From: Agrobacterium rubi TR3 = NBRC 13261
Lineage (GTDB): Bacteria; Pseudomonadota; Alphaproteobacteria; Rhizobiales; Rhizobiaceae
DNA length: 64,000 nucleotides
Reading direction: 5' to 3'
Assembly (NCBI RefSeq): GCF_000739935.1
Contig: NZ_BBJU01000007.1
Coordinates: forward strand, 1-64,000
Shown here: positions 52,159 through 61,457 of the stretch, one piece after another
How positions within the stretch are numbered: position 1 is the stretch's first letter
Layout of the letters: every line of letters starts with the position of its first letter
The notes under the pieces: generated by a model
Told to the model about the DNA's origin: nothing
Database searches by the model: none
What the model saw: the letters and a program-made list of their open reading frames with translations, nothing else
Position numbers and translations under genes: made by a program

Positions 52159-53837
52159 GCAGAGAGCAATTCGGTGAACTGAACGTGGTTCAGATCATCG
52201 ATGATGGCATGCGCAACGATTTCACCCGTTTCAGCCGCGCTGGTGATGCCCTGCACAAATGGATTTTTGTGCAGCAGAAACGGTATCGCGGCGCAATAGA
52301 GACGGTTGGAAACAGTACCCGCTGTTCGTGTGCGGTAGGATTCATCCACATCGATCCCGCCCAAGCGCACGGTCGAGACGGTGTCGTCGCCCAGCATGAA
52401 ACCTGATGGCTCAGGGGTGGGTGCTTTTCGCACGGTTTCCTGGTTGACGAGGGTCGGAAAGGGAAGTTCCCTTGCAGAAAGTGCGCTCTGGCCTGTCGCA
52501 TCGATGAAGTTGTCGAAGCGCTCTGTTTTTTCGCCCATCGCAACACATGCCCCGCGTGATGACTGAGGTTTCGTGATGTCGTAGTCGCCGCCGAGCTTCA
52601 AGATTTCAATCCGGCCGGCATTGCGCAAGGCCAGCAAACGCTCGATCGATAGATGCGGCACGGTCGCGTACTCATCGATAAAGATGCCTTTGAACGATTT
52701 GTTGAATCGGGCAAAATCGTCCGTGTCGAGATGTGGAACGATTTTCGCGATGATTTCATGCGTGATCATGATGGCGTAACGCCAAGGCACGGTGAATTCC
52801 GCTGCCGCGTTTTGTTTGGCTTCGGCCAGGTTTGCTGCAGCCCAGACAAATGGATCGATGTCTGAACGGCGGGCATAATATGCACTTGCGAATGTATCGA
52901 CCGTCAGTTGGCTCAGCCCGATCTCAGCGGCATAGTGAGGATCTGCAAGCACGACTTCGCTCCTGAATAGCTCGAACACCTTATCCAGAAGGCCGTTCGA
53001 GCCGGATGCGATCAAAGCGTTGATGGCTTCGGGGGTGCAAACGCGTGGTCGCATATAGGGCAGCGGGCAATAAAAATCTGCTTCCGGCAACAATCCTTTG
53101 CGAGACATCAAAACGGCATGGAAATCCTCCCGCCCTGTCGATGGCTGGTATTGCAGATTGCCCGCACTGTCATGAATGAACGAACCGCAAGAGGTCGCAA
53201 CCGTCATAAGTGCATCGATCGCACTCAATGAGGTGCCGAGTATTCCCAGACGTCCGCCCTCGATGGACTGAAGCGCCGATGCAGGCCAGGCCGACATGAA
53301 ATATCCCGGGTGGGTTTCTGTGCTTTCCGGCCAGTTGTGACCTGTTGCCATGACGACGTGGTCGTACACCGCGTCGAAAGCCTCCCCTGAGGCTTCGACC
53401 TTCAGACGGATATCATGTGTTTCCAGGGCGATGTCCCTCACGCGATGCTGGACACGAATGTCCACTTTGTGACCGCGCTTTTCCGCCTGAGCTTTCAAAA
53501 ACAGGAACTGGTCGTGGAAATAGTCGCCTAGCACCAAGCGGGGATAGAACTGACGCTCGCTGATGCTGGCGCGCACGATCCCAAATGTTGAGAGGTACTC
53601 ATCGTCCCGGCCACGAAGCCAGTCGACCAATGTCTCACCAAGCGGTGGGATTTCGATGCTGGGAATGTTGGACAGCATGGCCGGGTCATTGATTGTGGGA
53701 AGATAAGGTGTACCTTTTCCCGCATAATTTTCAGCTTCGTATATTGTAATGGATAATGGCTTAGGTGAGCTGGACAGATGTTGGAACGTATAAATGCCGG
53801 TAGGGCCAGACCCTATGATACAAACTCGATTACTCAT
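52155..53837 (-). CDS. FAD/NAD(P)-binding oxidoreductase (NAD_binding_9 type)
   Basis: This 560-residue flavoprotein has an N-terminal dinucleotide-binding motif CIIGSGPTGIYTFQHL and YEAENYAGKGTPY, then DHVVMATGHNWPE, RLGILGTSLSAIDALMTVA and a C-terminal FDNFIDATGQSA, as in the FAD-NAD(P)-binding domain family found beside MOSC or hydroxylase genes. The reaction is not known. It is the first gene of a two-gene operon with the MOSC protein. A GGAAC-N17-GTT promoter candidate lies 40-64 nt upstream. Confidence 0.85.
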   Translation of the reverse strand: MSNRVCIIGSGPTGIYTFQHLSSSPKPLSITIYEAENYAGKGTPYLPTINDPAMLSNIPSIEIPPLGETLVDWLRGRDDEYLSTFGIVRASISERQFYPRLVLGDYFHDQFLFLKAQAEKRGHKVDIRVQHRVRDIALETHDIRLKVEASGEAFDAVYDHVVMATGHNWPESTETHPGYFMSAWPASALQSIEGGRLGILGTSLSAIDALMTVATSCGSFIHDSAGNLQYQPSTGREDFHAVLMSRKGLLPEADFYCPLPYMRPRVCTPEAINALIASGSNGLLDKVFELFRSEVVLADPHYAAEIGLSQLTVDTFASAYYARRSDIDPFVWAAANLAEAKQNAAAEFTVPWRYAIMITHEIIAKIVPHLDTDDFARFNKSFKGIFIDEYATVPHLSIERLLALRNAGRIEILKLGGDYDITKPQSSRGACVAMGEKTERFDNFIDATGQSALSARELPFPTLVNQETVRKAPTPEPSGFMLGDDTVSTVRLGGIDVDESYRTRTAGTVSNRLYCAAIPFLLHKNPFVQGITSAAETGEIVAHAIIDDLNHVQFTELLSA

Positions 53838-53876
53838 AAATTCTCTCCAGCGATACCTAATATACCGCGCGACCTA

Positions 53877-53901
53877 AACACCTGCCTGGCACATCTGTTC
53901 C
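53877..53901 (-). promoter_or_regulatory. EcfG-type promoter candidate for the FAD-MOSC operon
   Basis: Read on the minus strand: GGAAC (53901-53897), 17 bases, GTT (53879-53877). Same spacing as the site before the ECF sigma gene. A start near 53868 would give a 30-nt leader. The rest of the interval 53838-54095 contains no gene I can support. Confidence 0.55.
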
Positions 53902-54095
53902 AACTGCCTTGTTATACGTACGCTGCCGGACTGACGCTTGTTCGTAGCGTTTCGGCAGATGCGCAGGTGCTTGGCAAGACTTCTGCTCCTCATAAGTGAT
54001 GCAGCCGAACAAATACCGCAAAGTCCGCCTTTGCATGTGTTCGCTTGTAATGTGAATATCTCGACCTGAAGGGTTGAGGAACGGAGAGCGATCAA

Positions 54096-55733
54096 ATGGG
54101 ACGGTTTGACTTCACGATACGGCTGGTCGCGGCGTTCGCGGTCCTTGCCATGCTGATCGTGTGCCAAGGTCTTCTCAATCGGCATATCGCCACGGAGGCA
54201 GAGCAGCAGGTCATTCGCGGCCGATATGCCGGCGATCTTCTTTCCGGTTTGCTGGAGCTTTCCGCAACAAAGCAGCGGCTGCGGGCATGGTCTTTACGCG
54301 CGCTGATCGGCGCCGACCATGCACCGGGAGATGGCGAAATGCTGCGCGCTCATATGGCTGCGACCATCGAGCAGCTTCAACGTATCAGCAAGAAAACGCG
54401 CGAACTGGATCATCTCGCTGGTGCGCCAGAAGAAGATGTCGATGACGATAATGCGCGCGATGAGGCCTTGCAGCTGATCTCGGGCAGCGTCGTCGCGCTG
54501 AAACCGGCCATAGAGGACATAAAATCGCATACGGGAGCAGATGATGCCCGAACGGCATGGGCCTCCATCGAAACGATTTTCGATCAGGGCGCTGGGCGGG
54601 ATCTGCGCGAATTGCTCAACAGCACAATCGCTACGGAGCGATCCCAGCTCGTCATCAAGCGCGCGAATGCGGATGCGGCACTCTTGCAGCTCAATCGCGT
54701 CCTTGCAGTTTTGACATTCGTCATCGCCGTCATCGGCATGGGGTTGGCCTATGCCATCGCCAACGCCATTCGCCGTCCGTTGCAGCAGATGTCTGAAGGG
54801 GCGAAGGCTTATGAGGCCGGCCAGCTCGATCATCGTATTCCCGTGACCACCACAGACGAGTTCGGCCGGTTTGCCACCAGCATCAACCGCATGGCGTCCG
54901 AACTCTCCCTCAGGCGAAACGAGGAAGCCAATCAACGCAGTCTTCTCGAGCAACAGGTCAAGGAGCGCACGTCTGCTCTCGAAGATGCCTTATCACGATT
55001 GCGGGCGTCGGAGGGGCGTCGGCGCAGTTTGCTGGCCGATATCAGTCACGAGCTGCGCACACCCACCACCGCCATTCGCGGCGAGGCGGAGATCGCCCTG
55101 CGAGGACAAAAGGCGAGTGAAGATTACCGCGCATCGCTTGAGCGTATCGGACAGGCAGCCAGCCAGATGGGCTGCCTGATTGATGACCTGTTGATGATGT
55201 CGCGTGGCGAAGATGAGACATTGCTGCTTAACAAAGAGCCGATCGATATCGCAGGCCCGCTTGAAGAGGCGCTTTTGAGTGCCGCCGCCCTAGCCAATCA
55301 GCGAAGCATTGCAATTGCGACCGAGATCGAGGATGCAGAAGCGATCGTGGCCGGTGACGCGTTCCGCCTCAGACAGGTCATCGCCATTCTGCTCGACAAT
55401 GCCATTCGCTATTCGCCACACAAGGGTCGGGTCGAGGTCCGTTCCAACGTGATGGCAGATGTATGGGAGCTGGTTGTTCGCGACCACGGGATTGGCATTG
55501 AAGCCGATGCACTTCCCCATGTGTTCGACCGCAATTATCGCGGCGACAATGCAAGACGTCATCGCCCTGAGGGCACCGGTCTGGGCTTGTCCATCGCCAG
55601 ACATCTTGTATCAGCCCACGATGGAACGATCACCCTTCACAGCGACACCGATCGGGGAACGACGGCCACACTTCGCTTGCCGTTGTTGGGAGCCCATCCC
55701 GTTCTTGAACCCACCGCGGAGACGACAGAGTGA
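54096..55733 (+). CDS. Membrane sensor histidine kinase
   Basis: This 545-residue kinase has membrane helix 1 (residues about 8-25), a periplasmic helical sensor region to about 195, helix 2 (about 200-222), a HAMP domain (AIRRPLQQMSEGAKAYEAGQ), a coiled coil, a HisKA domain with the phospho-accepting H318 (ISHELRTPT) and a HATPase domain (DNAIRYSPHKG, DHGIGIEADALPHVFDR, GTGLGLSIARHLV). The signal is unknown. GGAGAG precedes the ATG. Its stop overlaps the response-regulator start (GTGA), so the two proteins form a pair. Confidence 0.93.
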   Translation: MGRFDFTIRLVAAFAVLAMLIVCQGLLNRHIATEAEQQVIRGRYAGDLLSGLLELSATKQRLRAWSLRALIGADHAPGDGEMLRAHMAATIEQLQRISKKTRELDHLAGAPEEDVDDDNARDEALQLISGSVVALKPAIEDIKSHTGADDARTAWASIETIFDQGAGRDLRELLNSTIATERSQLVIKRANADAALLQLNRVLAVLTFVIAVIGMGLAYAIANAIRRPLQQMSEGAKAYEAGQLDHRIPVTTTDEFGRFATSINRMASELSLRRNEEANQRSLLEQQVKERTSALEDALSRLRASEGRRRSLLADISHELRTPTTAIRGEAEIALRGQKASEDYRASLERIGQAASQMGCLIDDLLMMSRGEDETLLLNKEPIDIAGPLEEALLSAAALANQRSIAIATEIEDAEAIVAGDAFRLRQVIAILLDNAIRYSPHKGRVEVRSNVMADVWELVVRDHGIGIEADALPHVFDRNYRGDNARRHRPEGTGLGLSIARHLVSAHDGTITLHSDTDRGTTATLRLPLLGAHPVLEPTAETTE

Positions 55734-56440
55734 ACATACTGATCATAGAAGATGATCCAAGAGTGGCTGATTTCCTGGAGCGCGGATTGCGTGCGGAAGG
55801 TTACAGCATCACCGTTGCCCGCGATGGCCCGAGCGGCATCGAACGCGCTCATGACTTATGGCAGGAATGGCGCTCCACCGGTGCAAGCGGTGCCATTCTG
55901 CTCGATGTCATGCTGCCCATCATAAATGGTTCCGATGTGTGTCAGACATTGCGTGCGAGCGGAATATCGGCACCCATTTTGATGCTGACGGCGCTTGGTT
56001 CGGTGAATGATCGCATCGCGGGATTGAAAATGGGCGCAGACGACTATCTGGTCAAACCGTTTTCGTTCGAGGAGTTGCTGGCGCGGATAGAGGCGCTGAT
56101 GCGCCGCCCTGTCGATCTGAGGCCGCTGGGAGCAAAGACATTGTCCGTCGGGTTGCTGGAACTCGACCGGGAGTCCATGCGCGTCACTGTCGAAGGCCAG
56201 GAGATTTCGCTGACCGCCAAGGAGCTTGCGCTTCTGGAGCTGTTCATGTCCGCTCCCGGGCGATTGCTCAGCCGGGAACGGATTTTGGCGAATATATGGG
56301 GCGCAGGCGAAGACCCCTTGACGAATGTCGTGGATGTCTATGTGCGTCGCCTGCGGGCCAAGATCGATCGCGCGTCAGACGGCCGCTCGTGTATCACCAC
56401 TGTCCGCGGCATCGGTTATCGTCTGGAGCAAGATCGGTAG
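55730..56440 (+). CDS. OmpR-family response regulator
   Basis: This 236-residue regulator has a receiver domain with the acidic pair EDD near the N-terminus, phospho-acceptor D59 (LLDVMLP), conserved Thr in LMLTAL and Lys in YLVKPFSFEE, and a winged-helix DNA-binding domain (about 135-236, LTAKELALLELFMSAPGRLLSRE, VRRLRAKID, TVRGIGYRLE). The GTG start overlaps the kinase stop. The periplasmic protein gene 8 nt beyond its stop is on the opposite strand, facing it. Confidence 0.93.
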   Translation: MNILIIEDDPRVADFLERGLRAEGYSITVARDGPSGIERAHDLWQEWRSTGASGAILLDVMLPIINGSDVCQTLRASGISAPILMLTALGSVNDRIAGLKMGADDYLVKPFSFEELLARIEALMRRPVDLRPLGAKTLSVGLLELDRESMRVTVEGQEISLTAKELALLELFMSAPGRLLSRERILANIWGAGEDPLTNVVDVYVRRLRAKIDRASDGRSCITTVRGIGYRLEQDR

Positions 56441-56448
56441 ACGGCGGT

Positions 56449-57012
56449 TTATTGGGCGGCGTAAGGCAGCGAGGAATGGTGCTGAACGATACGGATCGTC
56501 CCCTCATCATCCTTTTTGAAGGTCCATGATTTATCGACCGTCGTTACCTTGCCGTCCTTGTCGGTGAAGGACACCTTGCCCAAAGTGGTGGCATATTCGC
56601 CATCGAGAAGGATGGCGGCGTTCTTGACTTCGACTTCACGCCATCCCTTCAGCGCAAAACCCGTATCGCTTGGATATTTCGGATTCTGTCCGACGAAGTA
56701 GGACAAAGCCCCCTCACGGTCCGTCCTGAAGGTCTGAGGCTCCTGCGTCAGCGTCGGTTTGAAGAGGACCGGGCCCAGCTGATAGCCATAGGCCGCATCG
56801 ATGACCTTTGCCGCCATGTCATGGGCCGGCTTTGCGCCCTTGTCTTCATATTCACGCGAAATGGCGACGAGAGCCTCACCCCAGGCCTTTTGTGATTTCA
56901 GGACTTCAGCCTCGCTGATGGACCCGTTGTGGATTTCGATGGCGTTCACGCCACCGGCGGTCATAAGCAGAACGGTTCCTGTTACGGCAGTCGCCTTGGC
57001 TATCCAGCGCAT
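56449..57012 (-). CDS. Exported protein of unknown function
   Basis: This 187-residue protein has a signal peptide (MRWIAKATAVTGTVLLMTAGGVNA) and a mature part with an NTF2/SnoaL-like look: an N-terminal helix (KAWGEALVAISREYEDKG), a long loop, and strands ending SWTFKKDDEGTIRIVQHHSSLPY. Similar proteins are widespread in proteobacteria and sometimes mislabelled phosphoribosyl-AMP cyclohydrolase. The ATG at 57012 has AGGAG 8 bases upstream; a frame from 57048 has no such site. It is convergent with the two-component genes. Confidence 0.82.
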   Translation of the reverse strand: MRWIAKATAVTGTVLLMTAGGVNAIEIHNGSISEAEVLKSQKAWGEALVAISREYEDKGAKPAHDMAAKVIDAAYGYQLGPVLFKPTLTQEPQTFRTDREGALSYFVGQNPKYPSDTGFALKGWREVEVKNAAILLDGEYATTLGKVSFTDKDGKVTTVDKSWTFKKDDEGTIRIVQHHSSLPYAAQ

Positions 57013-57069
57013 GTGTGTCTCCTGTTGATTGCTCTTGATGAGCGACAACAGGAGTATGTGTTCCCTCCC

Positions 57070-57091
57070 TGAAGCAGGCGTGGCTGCTTCA
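57070..57091. promoter_or_regulatory. Inverted repeat upstream of the exported-protein gene
   Basis: TGAAGCA (57070-57076) is mirrored by TGCTTCA (57085-57091) with an 8-base spacer, about 60-80 nt before the gene start. It could be an operator for the nearby OmpR-type regulator (though those prefer direct repeats) or another factor. Confidence 0.3.
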
Positions 57092-57179
57092 TGAACAGAT
57101 GATGGACAGAAGATTACAGTTCAGCCTGCCAAGCCACGGGGCTGCTTGAACGTCATATTTCCTGGCTCAAGACGTAAAT

Positions 57180-58316
57180 CTACTGACGTGCGATTTGCCC
57201 GGCGAGCCTGAAAGGGCTGGCGACCGCCGCACCGGCAGCGTCGAACACGAAGGCGCCGATGTTACTGCCGCTTGAGCGCATCCGAGCTTCCGCCTTGTCT
57301 ATGTTTCCTGCAAACTGTGCAAGCGAAGCGTAGCGATCATGACCAAGGCCATCGGATGATTTCAACGCCGAAATATCTATGACGCGGATGCGTTCGGCTT
57401 TTGCTGCTTGCTGGATCACCGGATCGTTCACGTCGAGACTTCCCACTCGCGGCCGTTCGCCACCGACGAAGCTGGAAAAGCTGAGCGCCTGGTCCGAATT
57501 CGAGACCAAGAGCGTAATGGGGGTTGGAATGGCGCCGACGTCTCTGATCTGTGAACGGAACACATCGACATCGATGTCCGGTGCGGCGAGCACGATCTGA
57601 AGCTTTGCCAAGACGTTGCTGCGCCCTTCAAGCCTAAGCTGTCTGGCCGCTTCCATCGACAGAAAGCCGCCCATGCTATGGCCAAACAGGATGATGCGTT
57701 TGACCTTGGGGGCAGCCGCTAACGTTTCAAGCAATGATCCGAGTTCCGTGCGGGAATAGAGCACCGCATCACGATCTGCCACATATCCGGTTACGCTTGC
57801 CGCCGATGGCCAGGAGAACATGATGGGTGCACCGAACGAGCCTGAATCAGCTGCCATCTGCGCCGTGCGAAACAGCGCTTCCTGGTAGGAGTAGTTGTAG
57901 CCGTGGACAAAGACCGCCGCCGTGCCATCGAACTGCGCCGTGCTGGTTGCCATTTGCACGAGCGATGTTTTGGTCAGCCTTTCTCGCCCGGTCACGATAT
58001 ATTGGCGATTGGGGTCCGGGTTTTTCGACGCATACTGAATATTGGGTCCATCCCGTTTGGCCGGTACGGAAAATGAGAACTGGTCGTAACTGGTGCTTCC
58101 CGCCCAACGGTTTCCGAAAGATGCGTCCTTTGCCACCAAGTCACGGTTTGTCACCGCCAGGATGCTGACTTTCTTTTGCTGGTCGGTTTTAAGCGTCACC
58201 GGCTTGAGAACATCTGCGGTTGGGCGCGAGACGCAACCAGTCAACGCAACGACGATTGCGACGATGAACATACTATTGGGCAAGAGCTTACCGCCCTCTG
58301 TCATGAAAAGTGACAT
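57180..58316 (-). CDS. Lipoprotein alpha/beta-hydrolase (DUF900-like)
   Basis: This 378-residue protein has an N-terminal lipoprotein signal ending in the lipobox ALTGC (start at 58316, 58304 or 58271; all include the hydrophobic stretch FIVAIVVALTGC). The hydrolase domain has VFVHGYNYSYQEALFR, FSWPSAASVTGY and the nucleophile elbow FGHSMGGFL, with a late His (GLGHDRYAS). This matches the DUF900 family, membrane-anchored hydrolases of unknown substrate. It is a single gene on the minus strand, with a hairpin and the end of the efflux operon just beyond its start. Confidence 0.87.
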   Translation of the reverse strand: MSLFMTEGGKLLPNSMFIVAIVVALTGCVSRPTADVLKPVTLKTDQQKKVSILAVTNRDLVAKDASFGNRWAGSTSYDQFSFSVPAKRDGPNIQYASKNPDPNRQYIVTGRERLTKTSLVQMATSTAQFDGTAAVFVHGYNYSYQEALFRTAQMAADSGSFGAPIMFSWPSAASVTGYVADRDAVLYSRTELGSLLETLAAAPKVKRIILFGHSMGGFLSMEAARQLRLEGRSNVLAKLQIVLAAPDIDVDVFRSQIRDVGAIPTPITLLVSNSDQALSFSSFVGGERPRVGSLDVNDPVIQQAAKAERIRVIDISALKSSDGLGHDRYASLAQFAGNIDKAEARMRSSGSNIGAFVFDAAGAAVASPFRLAGQIARQ

Positions 58317-58349
58317 AATAAACTCGTTTCTTGCTTAGGGCGGCAGAGC

Positions 58350-58370
58350 AGGGCGCTTGATGAGCGCCCT
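58350..58370. terminator. Hairpin at the end of the efflux operon
   Basis: AGGGCGCT (58350-58357) pairs perfectly with AGCGCCCT (58363-58370) over a 5-base loop, 10 nt past the RND pump stop. The T-rich tail (CGCTTTTGTT) is on the plus-strand side, so for the minus-strand operon it may act as a 3' stabilising hairpin or a weak terminator. Confidence 0.5.
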
Positions 58371-58379
58371 CGCTTTTGT

Positions 58380-61300
58380 TCAAGCTGTTGCTGGCGGTTG
58401 CTCAGGATTTGTATTGGTCTCTTCGCGTGGAATTCTGAACCATGCCACATACAGTGCTGGAAGGAACAGAAGAGTCAGGACCGTGCCCACCACGATACCG
58501 CCCATCATGGCATAGGCCATGGGACCCCAGAAAACCTCGCGCGAGATCGGTATCAGGGCAAGGGTCGCCGCTGCCGCCGTCAGCATGATCGGTCGCATAC
58601 GGTGCTCGGTCGCTTCGATGACTGCCCGCCAGGGCGACACACCCTCTTCACGCAGATGTTCGATTTGCACGACGAGGATGACCGAGTTTCGTATGAGGAT
58701 ACCGATCAGTGCGAGAACGCCAAGGATCGCCACGAAGCCCATGGGTGCATTGCTCAAGAGGAGAGCGGCAACCACGCCGATCAATGCGAGCGGAGCGACC
58801 GCAAACACCAGGAACAGGCGGCTGAAACTCTGGAGCTGAAGCATCAGGATCGTCGCCATGGCAAACAGCATCATCGGCGCAACCGCGGCAATCGGCCCTT
58901 GCGAATCCGCGCTGGACTCGACCGATCCACCGATTTCCACCTTGTATCCGGCTGGAAGGCCAGCCGCAAACTTCTCGACGGCGGGCTTGAGCGCCTCGAC
59001 GATTGTGGCCGGTTGAGTCGGGCCGACGACAGCTGCCTTGACGGTGATCGTGGGAATTCGGTCTCTGCGGCCAATCATCGGCTGCTCGAGTTCGTAGCGG
59101 AACTTCGCGACTGCCGAGAGCGGAACGGACTGGCCATTGGAACCCGGCAATTGCAGGTTTCTCAATGTCTCGATAGAGCCGCGTTCGACGTCTTCTGCTC
59201 GACCGATGACGTCTATGAGATAGATACCATCCCTGACCTGCGTGCTGGAAGATCCTTCCACAACGTCATTGAGAACGGTTGCTATATCCTGGGACGAGAC
59301 GCCAAGTTGTCGTGCCTTGTCCTGGAGAACATCGACCTTGACGACGCGCGATGGTTCGTTCCAGTCAAACGTCATGTTGGACAAAAGCGGGTTGGCGTTG
59401 ACGATTGCGCCGAATTCCTGCGCGTATTGGCGCAGTTTCTGAACATCAGGCCCGCTGACACGATACTGAACGGGTTTGCCGACCGGTGGGCCGATATCGA
59501 GCAGCTTCACGAATGCATCGGTCCCAGGAAAGGTCTTCGATAGGTAGGATTGAAGCTCGGCCTTGAGGCGATCGCGTGCCTCAAGGTCTTTTGCGACGAT
59601 TACGACCTGGCCAAACCACGCCGCAGGGCTCTGAACGTCATAGGACAAGATGAAACGCGGCGCGCCTTCGCCGACATAGGTCGACCAGTGATCGATGTCC
59701 GCATTACCAGCCAGTTTCTCGGTCTCGAACTGGGTCATCTGGCGATTGGTTTCCGCAATGGTGCTGTTTTGCGGCATGCTCCAATCAACGATCAGTTCAG
59801 GGCGATCGGACGATGGGAAGAATTGCTGCTGAACCAGGCCAAGTCCGCCGATCGATAGCGCGAAAACGGCGACGGTGGCGATGATGGTAACCCAGCGAAA
59901 CCGCATGGCAAGGCCAAGCAGCCAAGCAAAAGCGCTCGCCATACGTCCCTTTTTGTCGTGATGCGACTTCATGGTTTTCGGCAAGATCATCACACCCAGC
60001 AGGGGGGTAAAGACCACGGCCACCACCCAGGAGACGACGAGGGATACGGCGATAACGACGAAAAGCGTAAAGGTGAATTCGCCCGCCGCACTGCTGTTGA
60101 GACCGATCGGTATGAAGCCGGCCACGGTCACGAGGGTGCCCGTCAGCATGGGAAACGCGGTTGATGTATAAACATACGTCGCGGCTTGGCGAAGGTTGTC
60201 GCCCACTTCCAGCCGCGCGACCATCATCTCGACAGCGATCATGGCGTCATCCACGAGAAGGCCCAGAGCGATGATGAGCGCGCCCAGAGAAATACGCTGC
60301 AGCGATATGCCCGAATATTCCATGAACACGAATGTGATGGCCAGAACGAGTGGAATGGACACGGCAACGACCAGTCCTGCCCGTACGCCCAGGCTGATGA
60401 AGCTGATGGCCAGAACGATAACGACCGCTTCGAACAGGGCTGTGGTGAAGCCGGAGACCGCCTCTTCAACCACGGCAGGCTGATCAGAGACGCGTTCGAC
60501 GGTCACCCCGATCGGCAGATCGGCAACCACGCGCTTCATCTCGGCATCGAGATGTTCGCCGAAGGTCAGAAGGTTCGAGCCATTGATCATGCCAATGGCA
60601 AGACCAATCGCAGGCTTCCCCTTGAAGCGGAACAGGGATGTCGGTGGATCGACATAGCCACGCTTGATTGTCGCAACATCGGTCAGGGGGAAATAGCGGT
60701 CGTTGACCCGAAGATTGATCGCCTTCAGGCTTTCTTCCGAGGAGAAACCACCACCGACCCGGATCGCGATACGCTCAGGTCCGGCATCCACGAAGCCAGA
60801 TTGCGTGACGGCGTTTTGTGCCTGGAGCGTGTTGATGACGGTCTGGCGGTCGAGCCCCAGTGCCGCGATCTTGCGTGTCGAAAACTCCAGGTAGATCGCT
60901 TCGTCCTGTTCACCGACAACATCGATCTTGCCGACATTTTCAACCGTCAAAAGCTTGGCGCGTGCGTCTTCGACGAGATCGCGCAATTGCCTTTGTGACA
61001 GGCCGTCAGAGGTGAAAGCATAGATGTTGCCGTAGACATCGCCAAAGGTGTCGTTGAAGAATGGCCCGGCTACTCCGCTTGGGAAGTTCCCCTTGATATC
61101 GTTGACCATATTGCGAACCTTGATCCAGTTCGCCGTGACATCTCTGGCCTTGGTCGTTGGCAGCAATTCGACGTAAATCGTCGTCTGGCCCGCTGTGGTT
61201 TCGCTTCTCGTATAGTCGAGAGCGTCCAACTCCTCCAGTTTCTTCTCGATCCTGTCGGTGACCTGTTTGGTGACCTCTTCGGCGGACGCACCCGGCCATT

Positions 61301-61457
61301 GCGCGGTGACGATCATGGTTTTGATCGTGAACGAAGGGTCTTCTTCTCGACCCAGATTGATGTAGGAGAATGTTCCTGCCACCACGAAGATGATCATGAA
61401 GTACCAGACCAGCGACCGGTGCTCCAGTGCCCAGTCGGAAAGATTGAACGGCTTCAC
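58380..61457 (-). CDS. RND-family efflux transporter permease
   Basis: This 1025-residue inner-membrane pump has the AcrB/MexF-like layout: 12 membrane helices in two halves, large periplasmic loops after helices 1 and 7, and the proton-relay Asp pair in helix 4 (LLVDDAMIAVEMM). The N-terminal periplasmic part begins NLGREEDPSFTIKTM. It is predicted to export drugs, detergents or metabolites together with one or both membrane-fusion lipoproteins encoded directly upstream; no outer-membrane TolC-type gene lies in the window. Its start overlaps the preceding gene by 4 nt. Confidence 0.93.
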   Translation of the reverse strand: MKPFNLSDWALEHRSLVWYFMIIFVVAGTFSYINLGREEDPSFTIKTMIVTAQWPGASAEEVTKQVTDRIEKKLEELDALDYTRSETTAGQTTIYVELLPTTKARDVTANWIKVRNMVNDIKGNFPSGVAGPFFNDTFGDVYGNIYAFTSDGLSQRQLRDLVEDARAKLLTVENVGKIDVVGEQDEAIYLEFSTRKIAALGLDRQTVINTLQAQNAVTQSGFVDAGPERIAIRVGGGFSSEESLKAINLRVNDRYFPLTDVATIKRGYVDPPTSLFRFKGKPAIGLAIGMINGSNLLTFGEHLDAEMKRVVADLPIGVTVERVSDQPAVVEEAVSGFTTALFEAVVIVLAISFISLGVRAGLVVAVSIPLVLAITFVFMEYSGISLQRISLGALIIALGLLVDDAMIAVEMMVARLEVGDNLRQAATYVYTSTAFPMLTGTLVTVAGFIPIGLNSSAAGEFTFTLFVVIAVSLVVSWVVAVVFTPLLGVMILPKTMKSHHDKKGRMASAFAWLLGLAMRFRWVTIIATVAVFALSIGGLGLVQQQFFPSSDRPELIVDWSMPQNSTIAETNRQMTQFETEKLAGNADIDHWSTYVGEGAPRFILSYDVQSPAAWFGQVVIVAKDLEARDRLKAELQSYLSKTFPGTDAFVKLLDIGPPVGKPVQYRVSGPDVQKLRQYAQEFGAIVNANPLLSNMTFDWNEPSRVVKVDVLQDKARQLGVSSQDIATVLNDVVEGSSSTQVRDGIYLIDVIGRAEDVERGSIETLRNLQLPGSNGQSVPLSAVAKFRYELEQPMIGRRDRIPTITVKAAVVGPTQPATIVEALKPAVEKFAAGLPAGYKVEIGGSVESSADSQGPIAAVAPMMLFAMATILMLQLQSFSRLFLVFAVAPLALIGVVAALLLSNAPMGFVAILGVLALIGILIRNSVILVVQIEHLREEGVSPWRAVIEATEHRMRPIMLTAAAATLALIPISREVFWGPMAYAMMGGIVVGTVLTLLFLPALYVAWFRIPREETNTNPEQPPATA

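Noticed and set aside
60186..60998. Open frame of 270 codons on the plus strand
   Set aside because: Antisense to the RND pump; Asp/Gln/His-rich shadow without family features.
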